A stretch of DNA of 64,000 nt from JAGOPY01 sp964619555 (lineage in GTDB: Bacteria; Bacteroidota; Bacteroidia; Bacteroidales; JAGOPY01): the NCBI GenBank assembly GCA_964619555.1, contig CAZUDV010000005.1:62001-126000 (forward strand), written 5' to 3'. A program made the translations under genes and the position numbers. The notes beneath the pieces are model-generated. The model did no database searches. It had not been told where the DNA came from and saw only the letters and a list, made by a program, of their open reading frames with translations. Below, in pieces: positions 35,201 through 42,907 of the stretch (positions are counted from its first letter, which is position 1; every line of letters starts with the position of its first letter).

Positions 35201-36096
35201 ACCAGGGCGCTTTCTACCTGGCAAAAGCTCTTGAAGTGGATATCCTGCCTGTCATCCTTCATGGTTCCAATCATGTTTTTCCTAAAGGCGAGTATTTCCT
35301 GAGGCAGGGTACTGGCACAGTAAAGTTCCTACCCCGGGTCAGCTATAAAGATGAAACTTTCGGCACCGAATTGCTGGAAATATCAAGGAATTTCAGGAAG
35401 TATATGGCGGGGGAGTACAGGAAAGTGGAAGAATTTATCGAGAATCCATCCTATTTCAGGCCAAGACTGATCAAAAATTATATCTTCAAAGGTCCGGTAC
35501 TGGAATGGTATCTCAGGATAAAAATCCGACTGGAGAAGGATTACGAACTATTCCACCGGTACCTTCCCGTACAGGGTCATATAACCGACATCGGATGCGG
35601 CTACGGATTCTTGTCGTACATGCTCAGTTTCCTTGCAAAAGACAGGATGATTACGGGAATAGATTACGATAAGGAGAAAATCGATACGGCCAGCCATGTT
35701 CCGTCAAAGAACGACCGGGTAAATTTTGTCCATGGTGATGCCTTGCAAATGGAATTACCAGTCAGCAAGGCATTTGTCCTGGCCGACGTGCTGCATTATT
35801 TCCCCGAAGATGAACAGGAAAGACTGTTAAAGTGTTGTTTGGAAAAGCTGGAACCCGGAGGGGTCATGATGATCCGGGAAGGCGACCGGAAGATGGGGAA
35901 AAGGCATTTCGGAACCAGGTTATCCGAATTTTTCAGTACCCGTATCGGTTTCAATAAGACCCGAGGGGAAGATAAAAAACTGTATTTTACCAGCATGGAA
36001 AGGATAAAGGGAATATTGAGCGATAATGGGATGGATGTCGAAATAGTAGATGAAACGAAAATGACGTCGAACTTAATTTATATTGCCAAAAAGTGA
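32263..36096 (+). CDS. MMPL exporter fused to PlsC acyltransferase and methyltransferase
   Basis: 1277 residues. Residues 1 to about 855 are an RND/MMPL lipid exporter with two six-helix bundles and two periplasmic loops (VVPSIVLTTLMSAGMSVAVL; GLGIDYALFSIQGML). About 880-1060 is a PlsC acyltransferase with the HxxxxD site NHQSHID (about 897-903) and FPEGTRS (about 964). From about 1100 to the end is a class I methyltransferase with the SAM loop DIGCGYGFLSYML (about 1109). An in-frame tandem repeat lies at 34029-34062. The exporter and PlsC parts match the pigment exporters of aryl-polyene clusters; the added methyltransferase may methylate the aryl ring. It ends before a GACCTCACAGGT repeat. 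Confidence 0.88.
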   Translation: MSRFFLYWYDVFNRQRLLFFLFLGITIGLIVWISLKIKLVEDISKVLPHNDKVDSYMEVVNQAAFADELVLFIGPADPSGSVPPGELMDYASRIADSVRAGLMPGYVSQLRDRVDEEMVSGIWQDIHDNLPIYLDDRDFALLDSMTSRAYIDQAIHNAYKNLVSPVGFVSKDYILKDPLGLTNLGLKKIESFNADDSYRTMDGYVFSRDMKYLLMFLSPAQKSTETDKNAYILKKLDSFFTSAGKDSDGKIQAGYFGSMAVSVANAGQLKRDIMLTMSLAVVLLILFIGFYFGHFGVVPSIVLTTLMSAGMSVAVLSLMGREISAVSLGFGAVLLGIAIAYAIHYLNHLKEEGDGRTVIREIALPIVISSIISSGDFFTLLLVRSEAVKDLGLFAGFSILAAGLFNLIFLPHITRNIDWKRTRITWVNRSVVKLASYPIENVKWVPVMILLLTVVFYFTSKSVTFESDMTGMSHMPEILKDAERTLDDISQYTLRSVYVVTKGSSRDDALENTGKFLQKVEALKSEGLVKRFTAITDLAIPKKQQEERVERWNRYWTLEKQAEVRRLIDKALADNGFREGVFDDFWNRGTLGGFKPLEGFLTPYLSESPNLTTVTTILKVRQEDKPAVYKALNEETDSFVFDKQFLTSTFMDILNEDFNKLVIISLLIVFLVLLLSYGRIELALITFLPMFISWIWTLGIMGIFGIKLNIFNIIITSFVFGLGIDYALFSIQGMLQQYKYGHGNVNSYRSSVLMDAITTLIGLGVLALAVHPALRSMAYAAIIGIVSVWFVTWSLEPVLFRWLVSTGGNKRPLPVTFKDFIFAVQSLLIFVTGSIMLLVYGFIIFRIFRVKRGPLKSFFHWGMMATSRFLIYSNFLSKKNIIGKKEADLTKPAVLIANHQSHIDIALVLMEHPKLLELTNDRVQNSFLYGPLVKMAEFYAVSDGMETLSAKLKKNFEEGYSVLVFPEGTRSPDTHIQRFHQGAFYLAKALEVDILPVILHGSNHVFPKGEYFLRQGTGTVKFLPRVSYKDETFGTELLEISRNFRKYMAGEYRKVEEFIENPSYFRPRLIKNYIFKGPVLEWYLRIKIRLEKDYELFHRYLPVQGHITDIGCGYGFLSYMLSFLAKDRMITGIDYDKEKIDTASHVPSKNDRVNFVHGDALQMELPVSKAFVLADVLHYFPEDEQERLLKCCLEKLEPGGVMMIREGDRKMGKRHFGTRLSEFFSTRIGFNKTRGEDKKLYFTSMERIKGILSDNGMDVEIVDETKMTSNLIYIAKK
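34029..34062. repeat. In-frame ACCCTTGGAGGGTTT tandem repeat in the exporter gene
   Basis: Two adjacent copies of an ACCCTTGG(G/A)GGGTTT unit. The second contains a 7-bp inverted repeat (AAACCCT-TGG-AGGGTTT) at 34045-34061. They code a Gly/Pro-rich stretch (RGTLGGFKPLEGF) in a periplasmic loop. Confidence 0.7.
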
Positions 36097-36103
36097 TTCA
36101 AGG

Positions 36104-36140
36104 GACCTCACAGGTGACCTGTGAGGTCACCTGTGAGGTC
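36104..36140. repeat. GACCTCACAGGT-family palindrome after the exporter gene
   Basis: GACCTCACAGGT and ACCTGTGAGGTC copies form a 12-bp inverted repeat at 36104-36128 with a further ACCTGTGAGGTC unit. Same family as 16671-16719. Confidence 0.88.
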
Positions 36141-36178
36141 ACCTAAACTTTGAACTTTAAACCTTGAACTCTGAACTG
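36141..36178. repeat. CTTTGAACTTTAAACC microrepeat at the oxidoreductase start
   Basis: AAACTTTGAACTTTAAACCTTGAACTCTGAACT is the same TTGAAC family as 13101-13154. The only in-frame start candidates of the next gene lie in it. Confidence 0.7.
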
Positions 36179-37654
36179 ATCATAGCCGGTGCCGGCCTCG
36201 GAGGCCTGGTTTGCGGGACCATCCTGGCAAAAGAGGGCTATTCAGTCTGTATCCTGGAGAAAAACCACCAGGCCGGCGGTAACCTGCAATCATTTACCCG
36301 CGATGGCTTTAAATTCAGTACCGGCCTGCATTATATCGGTAGTATGGAAGAAGGCCAGACTCTGCACCGGTTCTTCAAATACCTCGGCATTACCGGTAAA
36401 GTACCCCTGAAAAAAATGGATGAAGACGGCTTCGACCGTCTCACTTTCGGCGAAGATACCACGGTTTACCGGCATGCCATGGGCTGGCCACACTTCGAAG
36501 CAGAAATGTGCCGGCAGTTCCCTGAAGAAAAGGACGCCATTGCAGCCTATGTCAATGCCATCAGGGAATCTATCCGGGGTATACCACTGTACGACCTGGA
36601 AAACGCTCACTCTTACCAGATGGAGCTTTCACAGCTCGGCCGGCCGGCCATGGGCTTTCTCAGGGATATTACGAATAACATGCGACTTCAGCAGGTCCTG
36701 GCCGGTGCTAATAGCATTTACCACAGCGCAGCCAACCGGACCCCGCTCTACCTTCACGGATGCATCCGGAATTTCTTCGTCAACAGCGCCTGGCGCATCT
36801 CCGGCGGAAGCGATAAACTGGCCAATGCGCTCATAACAGCTTTCACCGATGCCGGCGGCACCCTGATCACTGATGCCCAGGTGACCGGCTTTGAATTTGA
36901 AAACGAAAAAGTATCGGCTGTGACTTTGAAAGATGGCCGTAAGTTCACCGCCAAACAATTCATCTCCAACATCCACCCGGCAGTGACCTTGAGCATGATA
37001 CCCCCGGACAAGATCCGGAAAGCTTACCGTAACCGGATCGAAAACCTGGAAAATTCAGCCGGTTTCTTTACTCTTTACGTGGTTTTCAGGCCCGGTTTCT
37101 TTCCGTATCAGAATTTCAACCATTTCCATTATTCCTCCGGTAAATATTTCGAAGATTACCTGCCTGAAAGCGATTGGCCGCACACTTTCCTGGTGTACAC
37201 TCCTTATTATGAAGATAACCAGGGATATACACGTACGGCTAGTATCCTTTCTTTTATGAAATATGAGGAGTATTCGAAATGGGACGGGCTGGCAGCCGAA
37301 CAACGAGGACAGGATTATTATGATTTCCGGGAGATGGCTGCCCAGAAACTGCTCGATGCAGTGGAAAAGCGTTACCCGGGGATCCGGTCCGGTATCGAAA
37401 AATTTTATGTCTCCACCCCATTAACCTTTACAGACTACACCGGCACCCCTCATGGCAGCGGCTACGGTATCCTTAAAGACTGGGAAAACCCGACCAAAAG
37501 CATCATTCTGCCACAGACAAAGATCCCGAACCTTTATTTCACCGGTCAGAATCTCAATATTCACGGAGTACTGGGCACCACTGTCAATGCCGTTGTAACC
37601 AGCTCCGAATTCATCGGCTTCAGGTACCTGGTAAAAAAGATCATAGATGCGTAA
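36164..37654 (+). CDS. FAD-dependent desaturase-like oxidoreductase (phytoene desaturase family)
   Basis: 496 residues. Dinucleotide-binding loop IIAGAGLGGLVCG (about 6-18) and EKNHQAGGNLQSF, then substrate-side blocks, SGYGILKDW and a C-terminal FAD motif NLYFTGQNLNIHGVLGTTVNAVVTS. Typical of carotenoid desaturase/isomerase relatives. In flexirubin clusters such an enzyme could oxidise the dialkylcyclohexenone to the resorcinol, or act on the polyene. No ATG fits: a stop lies just upstream (36158), and the first usable start is TTG at 36164 inside a microrepeat, with CTG as a fallback. Its stop overlaps the next start by 8 bases. Confidence 0.83.
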   Translation: MNSELIIAGAGLGGLVCGTILAKEGYSVCILEKNHQAGGNLQSFTRDGFKFSTGLHYIGSMEEGQTLHRFFKYLGITGKVPLKKMDEDGFDRLTFGEDTTVYRHAMGWPHFEAEMCRQFPEEKDAIAAYVNAIRESIRGIPLYDLENAHSYQMELSQLGRPAMGFLRDITNNMRLQQVLAGANSIYHSAANRTPLYLHGCIRNFFVNSAWRISGGSDKLANALITAFTDAGGTLITDAQVTGFEFENEKVSAVTLKDGRKFTAKQFISNIHPAVTLSMIPPDKIRKAYRNRIENLENSAGFFTLYVVFRPGFFPYQNFNHFHYSSGKYFEDYLPESDWPHTFLVYTPYYEDNQGYTRTASILSFMKYEEYSKWDGLAAEQRGQDYYDFREMAAQKLLDAVEKRYPGIRSGIEKFYVSTPLTFTDYTGTPHGSGYGILKDWENPTKSIILPQTKIPNLYFTGQNLNIHGVLGTTVNAVVTSSEFIGFRYLVKKIIDA

Positions 37655-39311
37655 AAAGAGAGTCATACGGTTCCTTTCCTGGTTTCTCGGGTCTATCCTG
37701 GCACTGTTCCTGATCCTTTGGCTGATCTATGCTGTAAGCACCAGGCTAACCGACCCTGTTATCCCCGAAGCAAGCAAAACAGAGATGACCAGGATTTCAC
37801 AGGGCGATAGCAGTCATGCCTGCGAACATGGCTGGCTCCGGAAAACCGGCGATGGGTGGTGGATGATGTACCTGGAGGGCAGCCCGTATGAAATAGGCTA
37901 TGCGCACGGATTGCTAAGCCGGGAACTGATGGCGAATCAGGAAATGGCGTTCACCGAAAGGCTGGCCGAGCTTATCCCGTCGCGTTTTTACCAGCGGTTC
38001 ATGCTGGGATTTGTCCGGTTCTTCAACCGTAATCTGGATGATCATGTCTTACCGGAATACAGGGAGGAGATCTATGGTATTTCGCGCCATGCCCCGGCGG
38101 AATATGATTTCATTGCCCCGGCCTATGCACGGATGTTGAATTATCACGCCGCTCATGACCTGGGCCATGCGGTGCAAAATATGAACCTGGTGGCCTGCAC
38201 GGCTTTCGGGGTTTGGGACGGCCGGTCATCCGACAGCAGTCTGCTCATCGGCCGGAATTTCGACTTTTTCATCAATGACGAATTTGCAGCAAACAAGATA
38301 CTCTGCATTATCAATCCCGACAGTGGTTACCGGTTTGTTTCCGTCACCTGGGCAGGATTTGCAGGCGTGGTCTCCGGTATGAATGAAAAGGGGCTTACCG
38401 TCACCCTTAATGCGGCCAAATCGGATATCCCGTTTGGTGCTAAAACGCCGGTTTCGCTGCTGGCCAGGGAAATCCTGCAATATGCCTCCGATATCGAAGA
38501 GGCAGTGAAAATTGCCGATAGCCGGGAAACCTTTGTTGCCGAGGCATTCCTGATCGGCTCCGTAAAAGACGGCAAAGCCGTGATCCTGGAAAAATCGACG
38601 AAGCAAATGGCCGTTTATGATCCGGGGACGGATTTCATATTGCAAACTAATCATTTCCAGGCAGATGACTTTAAAAATGACGAACTCAACATGCGGAACA
38701 TCGAAAATGAAACCTCGATTTACCGTCTCTGGCGCCTGCAGGAGCTGATGGACAGCCATCCTGGCATGACGGTGGCCGGAGCCGCTGCCATTCTTCGCGA
38801 TTACCGTGGGCTCGGGGGGAAGGAAATCGGTCTTGGCAATGAAAAGGCTGTAAACCAGTTCATTGCGCACCATTCGGTGATATTCCGTCCCGAATCCCTG
38901 CAAATTTGGGTGTCGTCGCCACCCTGGCAACTGGGGGAATACCGGGGATATGGCATGGATTCGGTAATTATAGCGGGAATGGGCGGTGACACCGGTGGTA
39001 GAGACGTTGCATGCAACGTCTCTACCACGTCACCGCCCATTCCCGCCGACACCCTGTTATCTGGCCCTGTTTACCGAAATCTGTTAAAATACCGTGCCCT
39101 GGTCCGGCGTATCGAATCCGGGGATTTCCCGCAAAATGCCGCGGATTCGCTGATCCATTATAACCCTGATTATTTCGGCACCTACAGGATACTGGGAGAT
39201 TATTTCAATTCCTCAGGTCAACCCAATGAAGCGAAGAAATATTACACCAAAGCCTTATTGACGGAGGCACCTTCATTGGCGGAACGAGAAGTGGTTGCCG
39301 TGAGCCGTTAG
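37647..39311 (+). CDS. C45 family autoproteolytic acyltransferase/hydrolase
   Basis: 554 residues. Membrane anchor at the N-terminus (FLGSILALFLILWLIYAV). The Ntn-type core has the expected nucleophile Cys184 in NLVACTAFGVWDG, at which such proteins cleave themselves, and the downstream IGRNFDF and GFAGVVSGMNEKGLTVTLNAA motifs. The family includes acyl-CoA:6-APA acyltransferase and related hydrolases. The active domain would face the periplasm, where it could form the ester between polyene acid and resorcinol. A 74-base palindrome (38973-39046) is read through in frame after residue 440. A short C-terminal TPR-like stretch follows. Confidence 0.8.
   Translation: MRKKRVIRFLSWFLGSILALFLILWLIYAVSTRLTDPVIPEASKTEMTRISQGDSSHACEHGWLRKTGDGWWMMYLEGSPYEIGYAHGLLSRELMANQEMAFTERLAELIPSRFYQRFMLGFVRFFNRNLDDHVLPEYREEIYGISRHAPAEYDFIAPAYARMLNYHAAHDLGHAVQNMNLVACTAFGVWDGRSSDSSLLIGRNFDFFINDEFAANKILCIINPDSGYRFVSVTWAGFAGVVSGMNEKGLTVTLNAAKSDIPFGAKTPVSLLAREILQYASDIEEAVKIADSRETFVAEAFLIGSVKDGKAVILEKSTKQMAVYDPGTDFILQTNHFQADDFKNDELNMRNIENETSIYRLWRLQELMDSHPGMTVAGAAAILRDYRGLGGKEIGLGNEKAVNQFIAHHSVIFRPESLQIWVSSPPWQLGEYRGYGMDSVIIAGMGGDTGGRDVACNVSTTSPPIPADTLLSGPVYRNLLKYRALVRRIESGDFPQNAADSLIHYNPDYFGTYRILGDYFNSSGQPNEAKKYYTKALLTEAPSLAEREVVAVSR
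38973..39046. repeat. In-frame nested palindrome inside the C45 gene
   Basis: The inner part, 38995-39028, is a perfect 34-bp palindrome built on GTAGAGACGTTGCA. Around it GCGGGAATGGGCGGTGAC (38973-38990) is repeated inverted at 39029-39046. The only break is a 4-base ACCG bulge (38991-38994). It encodes an extra loop containing GGDTGGRDVACNVSTTSPPI. Confidence 0.92.
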
Positions 39312-39419
39312 GGGCGCCATACTTCATCGCCTACGGTGAATAATATCAATCCAAGTTTTTGTATTTTTGAAATCCTTAAAATAATCCGCGTAAATCCGTA
39401 ACATCCGCATCCGCGTGCC
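39312..39419. repeat. AATCCGCGT/ATCCGCAT microrepeat at the ligase start
   Basis: After a short AT-rich spacer, AATCCGCGTAAATCCGTAAC and ATCCGCATCCGCGTGCC-type units (39384-39419) lead straight into the next gene and contain its GTG start. Confidence 0.65.
39362..39369 (+). promoter_or_regulatory. Putative -7 box for the PaaK-like ligase gene
   Basis: TATTTTTG, 45 bases before the GTG at 39415. Confidence 0.38.
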
Positions 39420-40734
39420 ATTAAAATTGAAGCAATTGCTCCCGAATATCGAAACCCGTTCCGCTGCCGAGATCAAGGCATTCCAGGAGGAAAAACTCCG
39501 GGAACTGATGCCGTACCTGCAAAATAAGTCCCGGTTTTACCAGGATCTTTTCAAGGTGCATGACATCGACATCTCCAAAATTAAATACCTCGAAGACCTC
39601 GCCTCCATCCCGGTCACGACCAAGGATCACCTGCAGGGACGCAATGAGGATTTCATCTGCGTGCCGCGAAACAAGATCATCGACTACATCACCACCTCCG
39701 GCACACTGGGCGACCCGGTGACATTTGCCATGACCGACCGCGACCTCGACCGGCTGGCCTACAACGAAGCCATCTCTTTCGCCTGCGCCGACGGAAGCCC
39801 CGATGACACCTACCAGCTCATGACCACGATCGACAGGCGCTTTATGGCGGGACTGGCCTATTTCCTGGGGGTGAGAAAACTGGGGGCGGGAGTCATCCGG
39901 GTCGGTAACGGGATGCCGGAACTGCAATGGGACACCATCCGCCGGTTCCGCCCCAACGCCTTCATCACCGTGCCTTCATTCATCCTCAAACTGATCGAGT
40001 ACGCTGAGGAAAAAGGTATCGATTACCGTTCATCCAGCATCAGAAAAGCGGTCTGCATCGGCGAACCGCTGCGTTACCCGGACTTCTCCCTGACCACTCT
40101 CGGCAGGAAGATCCGGGAGAAATGGGACATTCATCTTTATTCCACCTATGCCTCCACCGAGATGGGCACCGCCTTCACGGAATGCCGGTACGGCAACGGG
40201 GGACACCATCACCCCGAGCTCATTATCGTGGAATTCCTGGATGATGACGACCAACCGGTAGCCGACGACGAGCCCGGTGAAGTGACCATCACTACCCTGG
40301 GCGTGGAAGGGATGCCATTGTTGCGGTTTAAAACCGGAGATGTGTGCTATCACTACACTGAACCCTGCGCCTGCGGCCGTACCACGATGCGCCTGGGCCC
40401 CGTCCTTGGCCGAAAGCAGCAAATGATCAAATACAAAGGCACCACCCTCTATCCACCGGCACTTTACGACATCCTGGACCATGTACCGGGAATACATAAT
40501 TACTATGTGGAAGTCTATACCAATTCCATCGGAACGGATGAAATCCTGATCCATATCGGCAGCAAACTCCAGGGAGACAATTTCGAAAAAGAGATCAAGG
40601 ACCACTTCAGGGCAAAGCTCCGCGTGGCGCCACAGATCATCTTCGAACCCATCGACCGGATCGACCGTTTTGTCAACCCGGAATCGGTGCGGAAAACCAT
40701 CCGCTTCGTGGATCACCGGAAAAACGGAAAATGA
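39415..40734 (+). CDS. PaaK-like AMP-forming acyl ligase
   Basis: 439 residues. Adenylation motifs: TTSGTLGDP (P-loop-like), YASTEMGTAF, RFKTGDVC and the C-terminal lid region with KGTTLYPPALYDIL. This is the phenylacetate-CoA ligase family, which activates aryl acids with ATP. Here it probably activates p-coumarate from the lyase for loading on CoA or ACP. The CACG pair (EPCACGRT) is a family trait. A GTG at 39415 inside a microrepeat is the only in-frame start; an in-frame stop lies 24 bases upstream. It closes the pigment cluster. Confidence 0.83.
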   Translation: MPLKLKQLLPNIETRSAAEIKAFQEEKLRELMPYLQNKSRFYQDLFKVHDIDISKIKYLEDLASIPVTTKDHLQGRNEDFICVPRNKIIDYITTSGTLGDPVTFAMTDRDLDRLAYNEAISFACADGSPDDTYQLMTTIDRRFMAGLAYFLGVRKLGAGVIRVGNGMPELQWDTIRRFRPNAFITVPSFILKLIEYAEEKGIDYRSSSIRKAVCIGEPLRYPDFSLTTLGRKIREKWDIHLYSTYASTEMGTAFTECRYGNGGHHHPELIIVEFLDDDDQPVADDEPGEVTITTLGVEGMPLLRFKTGDVCYHYTEPCACGRTTMRLGPVLGRKQQMIKYKGTTLYPPALYDILDHVPGIHNYYVEVYTNSIGTDEILIHIGSKLQGDNFEKEIKDHFRAKLRVAPQIIFEPIDRIDRFVNPESVRKTIRFVDHRKNGK

Positions 40735-40794
40735 TGAAATTGCCGGTATTAAGGCTTTCCTGTGAAATAATTATTTATAATCTTTAAAAATAAT

Positions 40795-40802
40795 TAAATT
40801 TG
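40795..40802 (+). promoter_or_regulatory. Putative -7 box for the TMTC-like gene
   Basis: TAAATTTG, 55 bases before the ATG at 40858. Confidence 0.4.
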
Positions 40803-40857
40803 CGGCAATTGGCTTAAACAGCCATCAGCCTTTACTTTTTTGTCTTACTCCGGTACT

Positions 40858-42900
40858 ATGAAAATAAACGACAAACTGTTCAATTACATGGCGGGCGCCC
40901 TGATCGTCCTGGCCGCTGTCCTCGTGTACTCCAATACCTTCAAGGTCCCGCTGCAATTCGACGACATCTATCACATCCAGCAAAAACAGACCATTCAGGA
41001 TATCAGCAACTTTTCAAAAATAAAAGCCTGGGAAAACGTCGGAGGAAGGCCCCTGGCCATGTTCACCCTCGCCCTGAATTACCGCTGGAGCGGCGAAAAT
41101 GTAACCGGATACCATGTCTTTAACCTGATCTTCCATATCATAACCGGATGGCTCGTCTATCTGCTGACATTGCAGTTGTTGTCATTGAAAGGGATCAAGA
41201 GCCGGGACTGGCTGCAGGAAAACAAGCATTTTTTTTCACTCCTGGTCGCCCTGATCTTCATTGCGCATCCTATGCAAACACAGGCAGTGACCTATATCAT
41301 CCAGAGGATCACCGCACTGGCAACACTTTTTTACCTCCTGACCATACTGATGTATATCAAAGGCCGGATCAGTCATATCGATGAGGGATTTGGCAGCAAT
41401 GCCATCAAATATTACCTGCTGACCATCGTTTCATTTGTCCTGGCCATATTGTCAAAACAAACCGCCGCCACCATCCCGCTGGCCATCGTACTGACCGAGG
41501 CATTTTTTATCCGGGGAGCAGATGGCAAACTACAGAAAAAATTCTTCTTCATCCTATCCGGCGCAGTGGCCATGATCATCGTCATAGGGCTGATCGTCGT
41601 CGGATTACCCAGGGAAACCAAGGAATATACCCGGAGCGAGTATTTCATTACAAGCCTCAGGGTGATGGCAAAGTACATCCAGATGATGATCCTCCCGGTG
41701 GGGCAGAACCTCGACCATGACATCACCGCTTCGGAATCCCTCTTCCGGCTCAAAGAAATGGCCAGCCTGATCTTCCTTCTCGGAATCGCCTATCTCGGAA
41801 TATACATGTTTAAAAAAGACCGGCTGATCTCATTCGGCATTTTTTGGTTCTTCGTAACACTTTCAGTTGAATCGTCCGTCATTCCTATCCGCGACTTCAT
41901 GTTCGAGCACCGTATGTACCTGCCCAGTTACGGATTCATTCTGGCGGCCGTTGCAGGCCTGAGCTATATCCCCGGAAAGGTGGTCCTGGGCAAATACAAA
42001 CTCCCCGCTACACTTTTCCTGATGCTTGCCCTGGTCGTAGCAGCAGGATTTACAGCCTATGCCCGAAATAAGGTCTGGCAGTCCGACCTTTCTCTCTGGT
42101 CCGACGCCGTTGAAAAATCCCCGAACAAAGCCAGGCCGTACATGTGGCAGGGGATTGCCTATTCCAACCTGAAAGATTATCAGAAAGCAAAAGCCGCTTT
42201 CGACAAGTGCATCGAGATCATGCCCACCTTCAGCATGGCCTATTTCAACCGGGCCAATGTTTATAAGGAGTTGGAAGAGAACCGGAAAGCGGTACAGGAT
42301 TATACCAAAGCGATCGAATACAAGAAAGATTATGAACTGGCCTACTTCAACAGGGGGGTCGTCCGCGCCAAAATGGGCAACCGGAAGGGAGCCATTAAGG
42401 ATTATACCAATACCATCCGGATCAATCCCAAAAATGCCCTGGCCTATTACAACAGGGGAAATGCTTACAGGACCCAGCGCGAATTCCAGAAAGCCCTTGA
42501 CGATTATGACAAGGCTATCCGGATCGATCCCAAATATTCCCTCGCCTTCTTCAACAGGGGCCTGACCAAGGCAGCCATGGACAAACACACCGACGCCCTG
42601 GCCGATTTTGACCTGGCTATTACCATCGATCCGCGGAATCACCTGTTTTACAACGGTAAAGGCGTTTCCCTCCACGCGCTCAAAATGTACAAGGAAGCTG
42701 TTCAAAGCTACGGTAATACCATCGCGCTCAATCCTAAATTCGGGCAGGCTTATTATAACCGGGCCTACAGCAAGTTTTTCGGACTGAATGACAGGGATGG
42801 CGCCTGTGAAGACTGGAAGATCGCCCTGCAATACAAGTACATGCAAGCCGAAAAAATGCTGGCGGAATACTGTCAGCCCGGGCAATCGAACCCTAAGTAA
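40858..42900 (+). CDS. Polytopic GT-C-like protein with C-terminal TPR repeats (TMTC-like)
   Basis: 680 residues from the ATG at 40858. Around ten membrane helices occupy residues 1-410, with a first-loop acidic motif VPLQFDDIYHI as in GT-C mannosyltransferases. From about 420 there are seven TPR units (MWQGIAYSNLKDYQKA, AYFNRGVVRAKMGNRKGA, AYYNRGNAYRTQREFQKA). The layout matches TMTC-type O-mannosyltransferases, so it may transfer a sugar from a lipid donor to exported proteins, but the donor is unknown. The next gene is 7 bases downstream and encodes a GT2 of the type that makes lipid-linked sugars. Confidence 0.78.
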   Translation: MKINDKLFNYMAGALIVLAAVLVYSNTFKVPLQFDDIYHIQQKQTIQDISNFSKIKAWENVGGRPLAMFTLALNYRWSGENVTGYHVFNLIFHIITGWLVYLLTLQLLSLKGIKSRDWLQENKHFFSLLVALIFIAHPMQTQAVTYIIQRITALATLFYLLTILMYIKGRISHIDEGFGSNAIKYYLLTIVSFVLAILSKQTAATIPLAIVLTEAFFIRGADGKLQKKFFFILSGAVAMIIVIGLIVVGLPRETKEYTRSEYFITSLRVMAKYIQMMILPVGQNLDHDITASESLFRLKEMASLIFLLGIAYLGIYMFKKDRLISFGIFWFFVTLSVESSVIPIRDFMFEHRMYLPSYGFILAAVAGLSYIPGKVVLGKYKLPATLFLMLALVVAAGFTAYARNKVWQSDLSLWSDAVEKSPNKARPYMWQGIAYSNLKDYQKAKAAFDKCIEIMPTFSMAYFNRANVYKELEENRKAVQDYTKAIEYKKDYELAYFNRGVVRAKMGNRKGAIKDYTNTIRINPKNALAYYNRGNAYRTQREFQKALDDYDKAIRIDPKYSLAFFNRGLTKAAMDKHTDALADFDLAITIDPRNHLFYNGKGVSLHALKMYKEAVQSYGNTIALNPKFGQAYYNRAYSKFFGLNDRDGACEDWKIALQYKYMQAEKMLAEYCQPGQSNPK

Positions 42901-42907
42901 AACACCG

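Noticed and set aside
38226..38930. 234-codon frame antisense to the C45 gene
   Set aside because: No start signal, no domain, and the sense gene has its catalytic motifs here.
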